Source of the DNA: Candidatus Poseidonia sp.
GTDB lineage: Archaea; Thermoplasmatota; Poseidoniia; Poseidoniales; Poseidoniaceae
Direction: 5' to 3'
Length of the DNA stretch: 64,000 nucleotides
NCBI GenBank assembly: GCA_016778305.1
Contig: JADHPT010000003.1
Coordinates: 1-64,000, forward strand
Shown: positions 24,936 to 33,406 of the stretch, piece after piece
Layout: the number at the start of each line of letters is the position of its first letter
How positions within the stretch are numbered: position 1 is the stretch's first letter
Notes under the pieces: generated by a model
What the model saw: the letters and a program-made list of their open reading frames with translations, nothing else
The model's database searches: none
Told to the model about the DNA's origin: nothing
Made by a program: the position numbers and the translations under genes

Positions 24936-25748
24936 ATGGGTGACGGCATCAAACTTCCAATGCTCAATGGGTTGGGTCGGACCAACCGAATCGACAACTG
25001 GTGGAGCCAACCTCTTACCATGGGCCTAGCCCTTACCGCCGCTCTCATCTACACCTTCTGGCGTCTCTTCCTCAATGATGCCGATATTTCCTACACGCTC
25101 GAAGGCAGTACGGTGATGTCACCTATTTTTTCACCCAACGTACTCGAATGGGATTTGTTCGGACTTTCTTCATGGGACCATCCTGAATGGGTCAACGCCG
25201 CTATCCTCGTCCTGTGGATTCCCTTTGGCTTCCGCGGCACCTGCTATTACATGCGTCGCGTGTACTACAGGACATTCTTTGCAAGCCCAACCGCATGCTG
25301 GGTGGACGAACCAGAGATCAACAAGGCAATTGGGTACAAAGGAGAAAAGCGCCTGTTTATCTTCAACAACCTGCACCGTTACTTCCTCTATGCGGCCATG
25401 ATTATTCTTGTCATCAAATGGTGGGACGTCACACACACGATGCATTTCAAGGACACTCACGAATACGGTGTTTCGATTGGCACCTTCGTGATGGCTCTTG
25501 AAGCCTTTTTGCTGACCATGTATGTCACCTCCTGCCACGCACTTCGCCATCTTGCTGGTGGCATGCTCGACCGATGGACCACGGGCATCAGCCGCGTTCG
25601 TGGGCGCTTGTTTGGAGGAATAAGCGTCCTGAACCGGTCCCACGGCTTCTGGTTTTGGACCTCACTCGTGTTCGTATTCTTAGGAGACCTCTGGGTCTTG
25701 GCTGTGGCCGATGGACGCTTCAATGACGTCGTATTGTTCAGTTTTTGA
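24936..25748 (+). CDS. sdhC: Succinate dehydrogenase membrane (cytochrome b) subunit
   Basis: 270 residues with about five membrane helices (MGLALTAALIYTFWRLF; NAAILVLWIPFGFRG; RYFLYAAMIILVIKWW; GTFVMALEAFLLTMYV; FWFWTSLVFVFLGDLW) and histidines in or near them (NNLHRYF, SCHALRH, SHGFW) that could ligate haem b. It anchors the dehydrogenase and passes electrons to quinone. A single long membrane subunit is as in type B enzymes of Bacillus or Wolinella rather than paired SdhC/SdhD. It is identified chiefly by position, 6 nt before sdhA. No ribosome-binding site; a TATA-like box at -27 suggests a leaderless mRNA. Confidence 0.82.
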   Translation: MGDGIKLPMLNGLGRTNRIDNWWSQPLTMGLALTAALIYTFWRLFLNDADISYTLEGSTVMSPIFSPNVLEWDLFGLSSWDHPEWVNAAILVLWIPFGFRGTCYYMRRVYYRTFFASPTACWVDEPEINKAIGYKGEKRLFIFNNLHRYFLYAAMIILVIKWWDVTHTMHFKDTHEYGVSIGTFVMALEAFLLTMYVTSCHALRHLAGGMLDRWTTGISRVRGRLFGGISVLNRSHGFWFWTSLVFVFLGDLWVLAVADGRFNDVVLFSF

Positions 25749-25754
25749 GGTGAG

Positions 25755-27611
25755 ATGATGAGTGAGAAAATAAGCAATCATGAGTACGATGTCATCATCA
25801 TTGGTGCAGGTGGCGCTGGCTTACGAGCCGCCATCGAGTCTGCACGATCCGGAGCAAAGACTGCCATCATCACCAAGTCGCTTCTCGGTAAGGCTCACAC
25901 GGTAATGGCTGAAGGTGGCTGTGCAGCAGCCTTGCAAAATGCCGATCCTCGTGACGGCTGGAAAGTTCACTTTCACGACACCATGAAAGGGAGCAAATGG
26001 CTTGCTGACTGGCGTATGGCCGAGTTCCATGCCAAAGAAGCTCCAGACCGTGTCCGAGAACTCGAACAGTGGGGTGCGGTCTTTGACAGGACTCCCAAGA
26101 ACCTCATCAATCAACGGAACTTTGGCGGGCACACCTTCCCTCGTTTGGCTCACGTTGGTGACGCTACGGGTCTCGAAATCATCCGAACCCTCCAAGAGCG
26201 TGGAATTCACGAAGGCATTGACATCTTCATGGAATACACCGTCAGAACCCTGCTCAAAGAAGGAGACCGTGTCACCGGTTGCGTAGCCTACAACCGCGTT
26301 GATGGCGACATTCACGCTTTTTCCGCCAAGTCCGTTGTTCTCGCAACGGGCGGCATTACCCGCTGCTGGTCGGTTTGTTCTGGCTCATGGGAGTACACTG
26401 GCGACGGACACGCTCTCGCTCTTTGGGCTGGTGCTGAACTGCGCGACATGGAATTCGTTCAATTTCACCCAACTGGCATGGTATGGCCACCCTCTGTTCG
26501 TGGCATCCTTGTCACAGAAGGCGTGCGTGGTGAAGGTGGACGCCTTACCAACAACAAAGGCGAGCGCTTCATGTTCGACTACGTTCCTGAAATGTTTGCA
26601 GGCGACCACGCCGACACCATTGAAGAATCCGACCAGTGGGTTGAGGAAATCGTAAGCGGCAAACTCGCAACGGTTCGTCGGCCTCCTGAATTGCTGACAC
26701 GTGACGTCGTTTCGAAAGCGATCAACGAAGAGGTCAAGGCCGGACGAGGCTCACCCCACGGGGGAGCATTCTTGGACATCTCGCATCGTGGCGAAGAAGC
26801 CATTTTGAAGAAGTTACCTTCAATGCACCATCAATTCAAGGAATTGGCTGGCGTCGATATCAGCAAGGAGGCAATGGAAGTTGGCCCCACCGCCCACTAT
26901 GTTATGGGCGGCGTTTGCGTTGATGCCGAATCTCAAGAAACGACGGTCCCCGGGCTCTTTGCCTGTGGAGAAGTAGCATCCGGTCTCCACGGTGCAAACC
27001 GATTGGGCGGGAATTCACTCTCTGACCTCATCGTTTTCGGCAAGCGTGCCGGAGAATTTGCTGCCAAGCGTGCCTCGAACCTTGCTCAGCCTACCATAGA
27101 CAGTGCTCAAGTCAAGGCTGCTGTCTCCGATATGCTGGCGCCTTTGGAACGCGACGGCGGCGAAAACCCCGGCCAAATTTACGACGAAATGCGGGAGATG
27201 ATGCAAGCGAAGGTCGGTATTATTCGTACCAAGTCTGAGCTTGAAGAGGCCCTGATCGATATCGAGCAATTCAAAGAACGAGCCATGGCCTGTTCGTCAG
27301 GTACCTCTCGAAAATATAACTCTGGTTGGCACCAAGCCCTTGACCTGCTCAACATGGCAGATGTATCTCATGCTGCAACTCTGGCTGCCATCACCCGAGA
27401 AGAAAGCCGCGGTGGACACACCCGTGACGACTACCCTACCCCTGAAGACGACTACTGGGGTAAGACACTCAACATCATCTGGATGGAAGATGGAGAGATG
27501 AAGATTCGACAAGAGCCCGTTGAAGAAATGCGAGATGACCTTCAAGAAGTACTGAAGGAAGTTAAGTCCATCATCGCTGAACGTGCTGCCGAAGCTGGAG
27601 GTGAGAACTAA
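25755..27611 (+). CDS. sdhA: Succinate dehydrogenase/fumarate reductase flavoprotein subunit
   Basis: 618 residues. The FAD dinucleotide motif VIIIGAGGAGLRAA (about 13-26) opens the protein, and H48 in KAHTVMAEGG is the expected attachment point for covalent FAD. The active-site regions ELRDMEFVQFHPTGM, TEGVRGEGG and GVDISKEAMEVGPTAHY, with the HGANRLGGNSLSDL segment, are all present. It oxidises succinate to fumarate in the TCA cycle. It sits between sdhC (6-nt gap) and sdhB (1-nt overlap). The start is either 25755 or the ATG directly after it. Confidence 0.96.
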   Translation: MMSEKISNHEYDVIIIGAGGAGLRAAIESARSGAKTAIITKSLLGKAHTVMAEGGCAAALQNADPRDGWKVHFHDTMKGSKWLADWRMAEFHAKEAPDRVRELEQWGAVFDRTPKNLINQRNFGGHTFPRLAHVGDATGLEIIRTLQERGIHEGIDIFMEYTVRTLLKEGDRVTGCVAYNRVDGDIHAFSAKSVVLATGGITRCWSVCSGSWEYTGDGHALALWAGAELRDMEFVQFHPTGMVWPPSVRGILVTEGVRGEGGRLTNNKGERFMFDYVPEMFAGDHADTIEESDQWVEEIVSGKLATVRRPPELLTRDVVSKAINEEVKAGRGSPHGGAFLDISHRGEEAILKKLPSMHHQFKELAGVDISKEAMEVGPTAHYVMGGVCVDAESQETTVPGLFACGEVASGLHGANRLGGNSLSDLIVFGKRAGEFAAKRASNLAQPTIDSAQVKAAVSDMLAPLERDGGENPGQIYDEMREMMQAKVGIIRTKSELEEALIDIEQFKERAMACSSGTSRKYNSGWHQALDLLNMADVSHAATLAAITREESRGGHTRDDYPTPEDDYWGKTLNIIWMEDGEMKIRQEPVEEMRDDLQEVLKEVKSIIAERAAEAGGEN

Positions 27612-28378
27612 TGTCACTCAAAGGAACCAAACAATCGTTCAATATTCTACGTGGAGAAGGTGAAGAGGCCTCGCTTGATGGCTACGAAATTGAACTTGAT
27701 GAGGGCATGGTCGTATTGGATTGCCTTCACCGCATTCAACACGAACAGGAACCCGATATGGCCGTTCGTTGGAACTGCAAAGCAGGAAAATGCGGTTCAT
27801 GTTCTGCTGAAATCAACGGCCGACCTCGTCTGATGTGCATGACTCGGATGAGCGACGTGGTCGCTGAAACACCGGCAGGCCAACCCATTGAGATTCGTCC
27901 AATGAAAGCCTTCCCTCACGTCAAAGACCTTGTCACAGACGTCAGTTGGAATTACGAAGTTGCCCAACGTATCAAGCCCATCAACGGACCCGAGGAGATG
28001 AATTGGGAATTCAATCAGATGGAAGCAGATCGTGTTCAAGAATTCCGTGAATGCATCGAGTGCTTTCTGTGCGTCAATACCTGCCACGTTCTACGAGACC
28101 ACGCCTTGTTCGATGATTTCGCAGGACCTCGTAACCTGGTACGCCTCGCCCAGTATGAGATGCACCCGTTGGATACCGAAGACCGTGTGCCAGAAATCAA
28201 GAAAGAATTCGGCGTTGAATACTGCAACATCACACGATGCTGCACTGAAGTATGTCCTGCTGGCATCCAAATCACTGATGATGCGATCATCCAATTGAAG
28301 GAACGTGTTGTTGACCGCTACTACGACCCTCTTCAGCGTATCTGGCGCACGCTCACGCGACAGAAAGTTCGCTATTGA
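27611..28378 (+). CDS. sdhB: Succinate dehydrogenase iron-sulfur subunit
   Basis: 255 residues carrying electrons from FAD to the membrane subunit. Cysteines 56, 61, 64 and 76 form the plant-type [2Fe-2S] site. C148, C151, C154 with C215 fit the [4Fe-4S] site, and C158, C205 and C211 the [3Fe-4S] site, giving the classic three-cluster SdhB rather than the six-cysteine, CCG-domain type E enzymes. The ATG overlaps the last base of the sdhA stop, so translation is coupled. The terminal RTLTRQKVRY is basic. Confidence 0.96.
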   Translation: MSLKGTKQSFNILRGEGEEASLDGYEIELDEGMVVLDCLHRIQHEQEPDMAVRWNCKAGKCGSCSAEINGRPRLMCMTRMSDVVAETPAGQPIEIRPMKAFPHVKDLVTDVSWNYEVAQRIKPINGPEEMNWEFNQMEADRVQEFRECIECFLCVNTCHVLRDHALFDDFAGPRNLVRLAQYEMHPLDTEDRVPEIKKEFGVEYCNITRCCTEVCPAGIQITDDAIIQLKERVVDRYYDPLQRIWRTLTRQKVRY

Positions 28379-28400
28379 GGGAAGATAACGAGCGACGTTG

Positions 28401-28556
28401 ATGTTCAGCCCTGATGGGCACAGCATGTGCAAGCAGTGTTCATTGCCTTGTTCACCCTCGAACCGGACCCCACTGCAAACTGAGGATTATCTCACACCTC
28501 CGGGACGAGGGCTGAGCACCGTTTCCTCAACTCAAGGTCTGGCCTCAAGCCATTGA
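28401..28556 (+). CDS. Possible 51-residue cysteine-rich small protein
   Basis: Short open frame starting MFSPDGHSMCKQCSLPC, with a CxxCxxxC cluster that could bind metal, then a Ser/Thr/Pro-rich tail. It starts 22 nt after the sdhB stop and overlaps the end of the convergent membrane-protein gene by 25 nt. The ribosome-binding site is weak. It fills an otherwise empty 150-nt gap; chance is quite possible. Confidence 0.2.
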   Translation: MFSPDGHSMCKQCSLPCSPSNRTPLQTEDYLTPPGRGLSTVSSTQGLASSH

Positions 28557-29413
28557 CGCTGCAGGGATTCACCGAAGGCGTCGCGTTCCAAATCAGGATG
28601 GCCAATGGGGCGAACGAGAATCAGAATGTCGAGTTGACCACCCCAAGATGCGACAGCAGACAGAGCGACTTCACCAACCTTTGTTCCACTTGAATCCAAA
28701 CCAAAAGCAGTGGATTTGATGTCATAGCGCCGGAATTCAACCGTTACAGTTGTTTCATCAAGAAGCCGTACGTCCAATTCATTCGGTGCTGGGACGGGTT
28801 CAAGCAAAACAGTCTCAGGGTCAAGTCGAACAATGGAGACTTCTTCGTCCAAGAGTTGAATGGCTTGATGCATGCGTCCCGTCTCCATATTCAGCAGGGA
28901 AGCAAGAGATAACGCCGTCCATTCTGACCCCATGAGGCCGGTTTGATGGGGCAGTCGCATGCTGATTGATTGAAGGATTTCTACATCAGTGGTAACCCAT
29001 GTGTATTGCTCACTTGCAGGATAGAGTGGAGCATCCGGGTTTTCGCTGAACAGAGGTTGACCCCATTCACTGGGGGCTACGGGGTCGTTAACTGGAAGAA
29101 AACCAGTGGCTGTTAAACAGAGTATCGCGACACTCAACGCGAGCATTCGAGGTGTTCGATGGGTCTTCCAATCATCTCGGGCTGCCGGGCTGAGCAGTGA
29201 GACCAACAAGAGCAACGGCAGGGCAAGGAGGGCGCCAGCGGGCAAGATCCATAGGAAAATAGCGAAGGCGAGCGCCATGCCAATGCCTTGGGAACCGATT
29301 GGAGTCTGCCATGTTTCATCCCCAGGTTCTTCCTTACGTCGGTGAATAACTACCAGCGTCAACCCACCTCCGAGCAGAGGCAGCAGCGATTGAAGCAAAC
29401 CTTGCCATACCAT
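28532..29413 (-). CDS. Membrane protein with soluble C-terminal domain, unknown
   Basis: About 293 residues from the ATG at 29413 (MVWQGLLQSLLPLLGGG). Three to four hydrophobic segments occur in the first 125 residues (LLPLLGGGLTLVVIH, GMALAFAIFLWILPAGALLALPLLLLVSLL, LALSVAILCLTATGFLP), followed by an acidic, beta-rich outer domain with no cysteines. No family recognised. The frame is open back to 29569, but that would overlap the divergent ABC ATPase start, so the later ATG is preferred. Confidence 0.55.
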   Translation of the reverse strand: MVWQGLLQSLLPLLGGGLTLVVIHRRKEEPGDETWQTPIGSQGIGMALAFAIFLWILPAGALLALPLLLLVSLLSPAARDDWKTHRTPRMLALSVAILCLTATGFLPVNDPVAPSEWGQPLFSENPDAPLYPASEQYTWVTTDVEILQSISMRLPHQTGLMGSEWTALSLASLLNMETGRMHQAIQLLDEEVSIVRLDPETVLLEPVPAPNELDVRLLDETTVTVEFRRYDIKSTAFGLDSSGTKVGEVALSAVASWGGQLDILILVRPIGHPDLERDAFGESLQRQWLEARP

Positions 29414-29499
29414 GAACGACGGTTCCGACCCCGCATCCAGCCGCCATAGATGTTCGGGTTGTCCCAAGGTTGATGCGAGGGTTTCGTGTAAGATTGACC

Positions 29500-30528
29500 A
29501 TGGCGGAGGCGGTTCTTTCCTTTCTGGACGTCCAACACCGTCACAAGATTCCCACTCCTCGGTGGTCAAAACCTTGGGCTCAACGCTTGGGACCGGGAAT
29601 TGTTGACCTTAACCTCAAGCTGTACAAAGGCTCGATTCTAGGTTTGGTGGGACCGAACGGAGCAGGGAAGACTACCCTGTTGCGCATGATGGCCGGTATC
29701 CTCCCGCTTCAAACAGGCTCGGTGATGCAACGCATTGGCAACGAAGAATGGACTCGAGTTGCCGATTTACGAACCTTGGTCGGTCACATGCCTGAACAGG
29801 TGAGGTGGCAAGGCAGAACTACGGTCAGGAATATTTTGCTTGAACTCGGAGATATGCGAGGGACGCAAACCAATCGCATCGACGCACTGCTCAACCTCGT
29901 CGGCCTTCAACAGCGTCAAGACGAACAGTTGGATAATCTCAGCCAGGGCATGCGTCAACGCCTTTCCATAGCAGCAGCATTGCTGGGGTCACCCAAGGTT
30001 CTGCTGCTGGATGAACCCTTCAACGGACTCGATCCAGTTGCTGCGCAAGCCTTCACTGAACTGATTCAACGACTTGCGAACAAGGGCGTTAGCATCGTCA
30101 TCTCGTCGCACATGGTTGCCCAATTAGGCGGATTCATCGACCGAATCGGCTTGCTCCATCGTGGCCAACTCCTTGATGAAGGGCCGTTAGAAGATGTCGA
30201 AACACGATTAGGGCTTAACGGCCGCTACATGATTTCTGGAACTGGGAAAGTGGACCTCAATCTGCGTCTGAAGGGCATTGACTTGGAACGAATCGAGGAG
30301 ACAACCAATGAAGACGGATGGAGTTTGACCTTTAGGGGAGACTCACAAGAGGTATTGCAGGCCTTGCTTTCAAACGACGTTGTTCTTTCCTCTTGGTCTC
30401 CTCTTGCACCCGATTTGGTTGAGTGGTTATGTGCCGCTACTGGAATGGATGTACGGGATATTTCGTTAGAAGTTGCCTCGTCTGCATTCTTGCCAATGCG
30501 GACCAAGGAGATGGGCGAAGATGAGTGA
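29500..30528 (+). CDS. ABC transporter ATP-binding protein
   Basis: About 342 residues. Walker A GPNGAGKTTL, Q-loop region VGHMPEQVRW, signature LSQGMRQRLSIAAALLG, Walker B VLLLDEPFNGLDP and H-loop VISSHM are all present. The C-terminal 100 residues are an added regulatory domain typical of ABC-2/NatA-type exporters. It powers the permease encoded next, whose ATG lies inside its last codons (8-nt overlap). Start at MAEAVLSFLDVQ (29500); upstream codons to 29470 are open but unlike the family. Substrate unknown. Confidence 0.93.
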   Translation: MAEAVLSFLDVQHRHKIPTPRWSKPWAQRLGPGIVDLNLKLYKGSILGLVGPNGAGKTTLLRMMAGILPLQTGSVMQRIGNEEWTRVADLRTLVGHMPEQVRWQGRTTVRNILLELGDMRGTQTNRIDALLNLVGLQQRQDEQLDNLSQGMRQRLSIAAALLGSPKVLLLDEPFNGLDPVAAQAFTELIQRLANKGVSIVISSHMVAQLGGFIDRIGLLHRGQLLDEGPLEDVETRLGLNGRYMISGTGKVDLNLRLKGIDLERIEETTNEDGWSLTFRGDSQEVLQALLSNDVVLSSWSPLAPDLVEWLCAATGMDVRDISLEVASSAFLPMRTKEMGEDE

Positions 30529-31351
30529 TTTCAGACGAATCCGAAGCATGGCTGCCCGCATACGGCGTGAACGCCTCTTTGGCATCCGCATGAACATCAT
30601 GCTCCCCATTCTCCTCCTGTTCTTGCCGGGAATGGCGTGGGGTTTTTCTGACCCCAACATCATCTTGCCCGGTGGCCATCAGCCATCCACTGCGATGGAA
30701 GTCCTGTTCTATGCTTCTCTCGGTGTCGTATTTGGGGCCACCATGTGTGCTGTTTTGCTCTCATTTGACGGAGTGAGTCGAGATCGAGCAAGTGGCATGC
30801 TCGAAGTTCGACTTGCTCAACCAATGCCTCGTCAACATCAAGCGACTGCCTTGGTATTGGGTTATTTGCAAAGCATTCTGATACCGGTGTATGGACTCAT
30901 GGTATTGTGCCTCGTAATTGTACGCATCCGCATGGGCGAGTGGACAAGTCTTGAGGAGACCTTGGTGTACTTTGCTTCAACGGGACTCATTCTTCTGTGG
31001 TACACACTGTTCGCTCTCCTCGCCTCAACGACTGCGAAAGAACAGGGTACTGCAGTTGCCTTTGGAGTTGGTGTTTGGTTCTTTTTCACCTTCTTATGGG
31101 CGCTGGTGACGACCATGGTGGCCTATGCATCAGGTGTTGCGGTTGGTGAAGCTAATGACCCTGGATGGGTGGCTTTGGAGGGGGCGCTAGACCTGTTGTC
31201 ACCAAATGGCGTTTATCATCATCTTTTGGAAACACAACTTCCAAGCGTTGACAGAGGCGTCCCTATGTGGCAAACATGGGCTGCAGCAATCGCCTGGACA
31301 GTCCTGCCTTGGTGGGGGCTTCAACGGCGCATGGAAGCACTTGTACCTTGA
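30521..31351 (+). CDS. ABC-2 type transporter permease
   Basis: 276 residues with six hydrophobic helices, including MLPILLLFLPGMAWGF, LGVVFGATMCAVLLSF, LGYLQSILIPVYGLMVLCLVIV, STGLILLWYTLFALLAST and VGVWFFFTFLWALVTTM. The segment GVSRDRASGMLEVRLAQPM after helix 2 is typical of ABC-2/NosY-type permeases. It starts at the ATG 30521, overlapping the ATPase gene by 8 nt. The secreted protein encoded 44 nt downstream may be functionally linked. Confidence 0.85.
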   Translation: MSDFRRIRSMAARIRRERLFGIRMNIMLPILLLFLPGMAWGFSDPNIILPGGHQPSTAMEVLFYASLGVVFGATMCAVLLSFDGVSRDRASGMLEVRLAQPMPRQHQATALVLGYLQSILIPVYGLMVLCLVIVRIRMGEWTSLEETLVYFASTGLILLWYTLFALLASTTAKEQGTAVAFGVGVWFFFTFLWALVTTMVAYASGVAVGEANDPGWVALEGALDLLSPNGVYHHLLETQLPSVDRGVPMWQTWAAAIAWTVLPWWGLQRRMEALVP

Positions 31352-31395
31352 GGAAAAAGGCAATTCTTCATGAAGGCGAAAGCCTACGCCTGTAT

Positions 31396-33357
31396 ATGAC
31401 ACGCCGCCCGCTCTCACTGCAAATCGCCTCGTTGGCACTCACGCTACTGATGGTTCTGGTCACAACATCACCTCTTATGACGCCCGTCTTGGATGAACAA
31501 TCAATCGTTCTCCCCACTGAAGGGCGCCAGGATGCACTCGACGTCGACTGCAGCGGATATTCATTTGAAGACCTCTTTGAATACGATTTCGCATTGTTCG
31601 AACTTGTTATTCTTGACGATTGGGCAACCGGCGATATGTTTGCAAATGCATGGGTCAACGGCTCCAACTCGGCTATCGTGCGCGACAACCTTGACGGTCT
31701 GTTCGAAGGTTTGCCCGGCGGCGATAACGATTGGATCAGCACTGATGAGCGTGATGCTGTTCGCAGTATTGGGCCAAAATGTATCGCTGATATGGAAACA
31801 CGACTTGGAATGCGTGAGGGCATCCCTCACTCGGGTGGCGTTGATTGGAATGATTTTGAATTCGTAGAAGATGGAATCGGACTGGATGAAGTCAACCTTG
31901 TTCCTGAAGGCCATCCTGATGCTCGCACCTGTACCAACTTTGGTGCTGAGCAAAGTTGCAAAGAAGTTCCTACTTCAACCACCGAGGATTTAGAAATCAG
32001 CCTTTTTGTTAACGATGGAGAAAATAACAATGTGCGATGGGACCAGTTGCCCAACAGTGGCTCGTCAAACTTCACGCTCGCCATGAACATCACCAATATG
32101 AGCGATGCCGCCCTTGTTGTGACCTTCCCTGTCCTACAGGGCCTACGGATGTACGATTTCCGAGTCACAGACAACAGTGCTGAAGGCGGATTAAACTGTG
32201 ATTACATCAACGAACCATCCTTCAAGTACCTCCCCGATGGGAGCCTTCAAGTGACACAATTGGTCAACTTTGACCGAACACAATGGGCCCTCGAGTGTGC
32301 GATGTTCATGGACTTCACCACCCAAATTCCCGAAACGAACGATTTCCCCATTTGGTCATCGACTGCACCTGCCAACGGCACGCGAATCGCCACCAGTGGT
32401 GCTGGGACAACGGTATTCACGCCAGCTGATGTGGGTAATGCATGGGCGAGTGATGACGACGGATGGTCGCTCGATTGTGTCTTTGATCAAGAAGGATGGT
32501 CGGTTTCAACCAACGTACTGGGCGATTTCCTCGTTGCTCAACCTGCGTCCTCATCGATGGCTGAGGCAACCTGTACTGTCGTTGACCCCTTGGGTGCTAC
32601 TGACGAAAATGATTCTCGTACGTGGACCTTTGGAACCCTCTTCACCGCTACTGGGACAGTGGATGATGACGGTGAAAACGCTCGTATTACCATCACTTCT
32701 TCTGGACTTGTGAGTGAATTTATCTTCACCCCCAGAGCCCTCCAAGACGGACAACTTGGCGGTTCCAATGATGCGGTCACCATCAGTTCAAGCGCACCTT
32801 CGGCGATTGCAATGAGCCTCACAGGCATTCGTCCAGGTTCATTTACCATCACGGGTGTAGCTGAAGCAACCAACATGATCGATTTCACGGTTGATATGGA
32901 TTTGGACCTCATTAAACCAAATTCTCCACCCGTCATCTCTGTTGCCGTCAATTTCAACGGAGAGAACGCCACCTGGGACGATAACCAGCAGAAGTTTGAG
33001 ATGTACGGTCTCGTGAACGACCCGGACCTCGAAGCGGTGAGCATGAGTTTGACAATTTGTGGCGCAATGTACCAAGGTTTTGTGATTGACAACATCAATT
33101 GGAATGTGGAAGTTTCAACGGCCATATGTATGGCAAACGGACTCACCGATTACGATGTGATCATCACGGCCACCGACGATTCTGGAGCATCAACACAGAT
33201 CACCGTTGGAATTCAAGATCCAATGAGCAATGACTTGCCGCTTCCCGCAAATCCAATTGATGATGGCAGCGATTCTTCTCTTCCATTCCCGTCCTTTTTG
33301 GCGACCTTAGCTATGCTCGGGGCTGCACTTATCCTCCGCTCTAAGAACGAAGAATAA
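31396..33357 (+). CDS. Large secreted/anchored surface protein, unknown
   Basis: About 653 residues starting MTRRPLSLQIASLALTLLMV, a clear signal peptide. The exported part is acidic, Asn/Thr/Ser-rich and beta-strand-like, with paired cysteines (DCSGYS, RTCTNFGAEQSCKE, NCDY, LECAM, LDCVF, ATCTV) suggesting disulfides. The end, SSLPFPSFLATLAMLGAALI followed by LRSKNEE, is a hydrophobic helix plus basic tip, like archaeal C-terminal anchors or sorting signals. It follows the ABC permease by 44 nt. The frame is open from 31267, but that overlaps the permease and lacks the signal peptide. Confidence 0.7.
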   Translation: MTRRPLSLQIASLALTLLMVLVTTSPLMTPVLDEQSIVLPTEGRQDALDVDCSGYSFEDLFEYDFALFELVILDDWATGDMFANAWVNGSNSAIVRDNLDGLFEGLPGGDNDWISTDERDAVRSIGPKCIADMETRLGMREGIPHSGGVDWNDFEFVEDGIGLDEVNLVPEGHPDARTCTNFGAEQSCKEVPTSTTEDLEISLFVNDGENNNVRWDQLPNSGSSNFTLAMNITNMSDAALVVTFPVLQGLRMYDFRVTDNSAEGGLNCDYINEPSFKYLPDGSLQVTQLVNFDRTQWALECAMFMDFTTQIPETNDFPIWSSTAPANGTRIATSGAGTTVFTPADVGNAWASDDDGWSLDCVFDQEGWSVSTNVLGDFLVAQPASSSMAEATCTVVDPLGATDENDSRTWTFGTLFTATGTVDDDGENARITITSSGLVSEFIFTPRALQDGQLGGSNDAVTISSSAPSAIAMSLTGIRPGSFTITGVAEATNMIDFTVDMDLDLIKPNSPPVISVAVNFNGENATWDDNQQKFEMYGLVNDPDLEAVSMSLTICGAMYQGFVIDNINWNVEVSTAICMANGLTDYDVIITATDDSGASTQITVGIQDPMSNDLPLPANPIDDGSDSSLPFPSFLATLAMLGAALILRSKNEE

Positions 33358-33406
33358 ACCGACACAACCAAAAGGCAGCGCTCGCGGGGCAAATTTAGGG
33401 ATACGT

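Noticed and set aside
27611-28378. Type E succinate dehydrogenase or heterodisulfide-reductase-like subunit
   Set aside because: The cysteine spacing fits the three-cluster SdhB exactly and no CCG domain is present in the membrane subunit.
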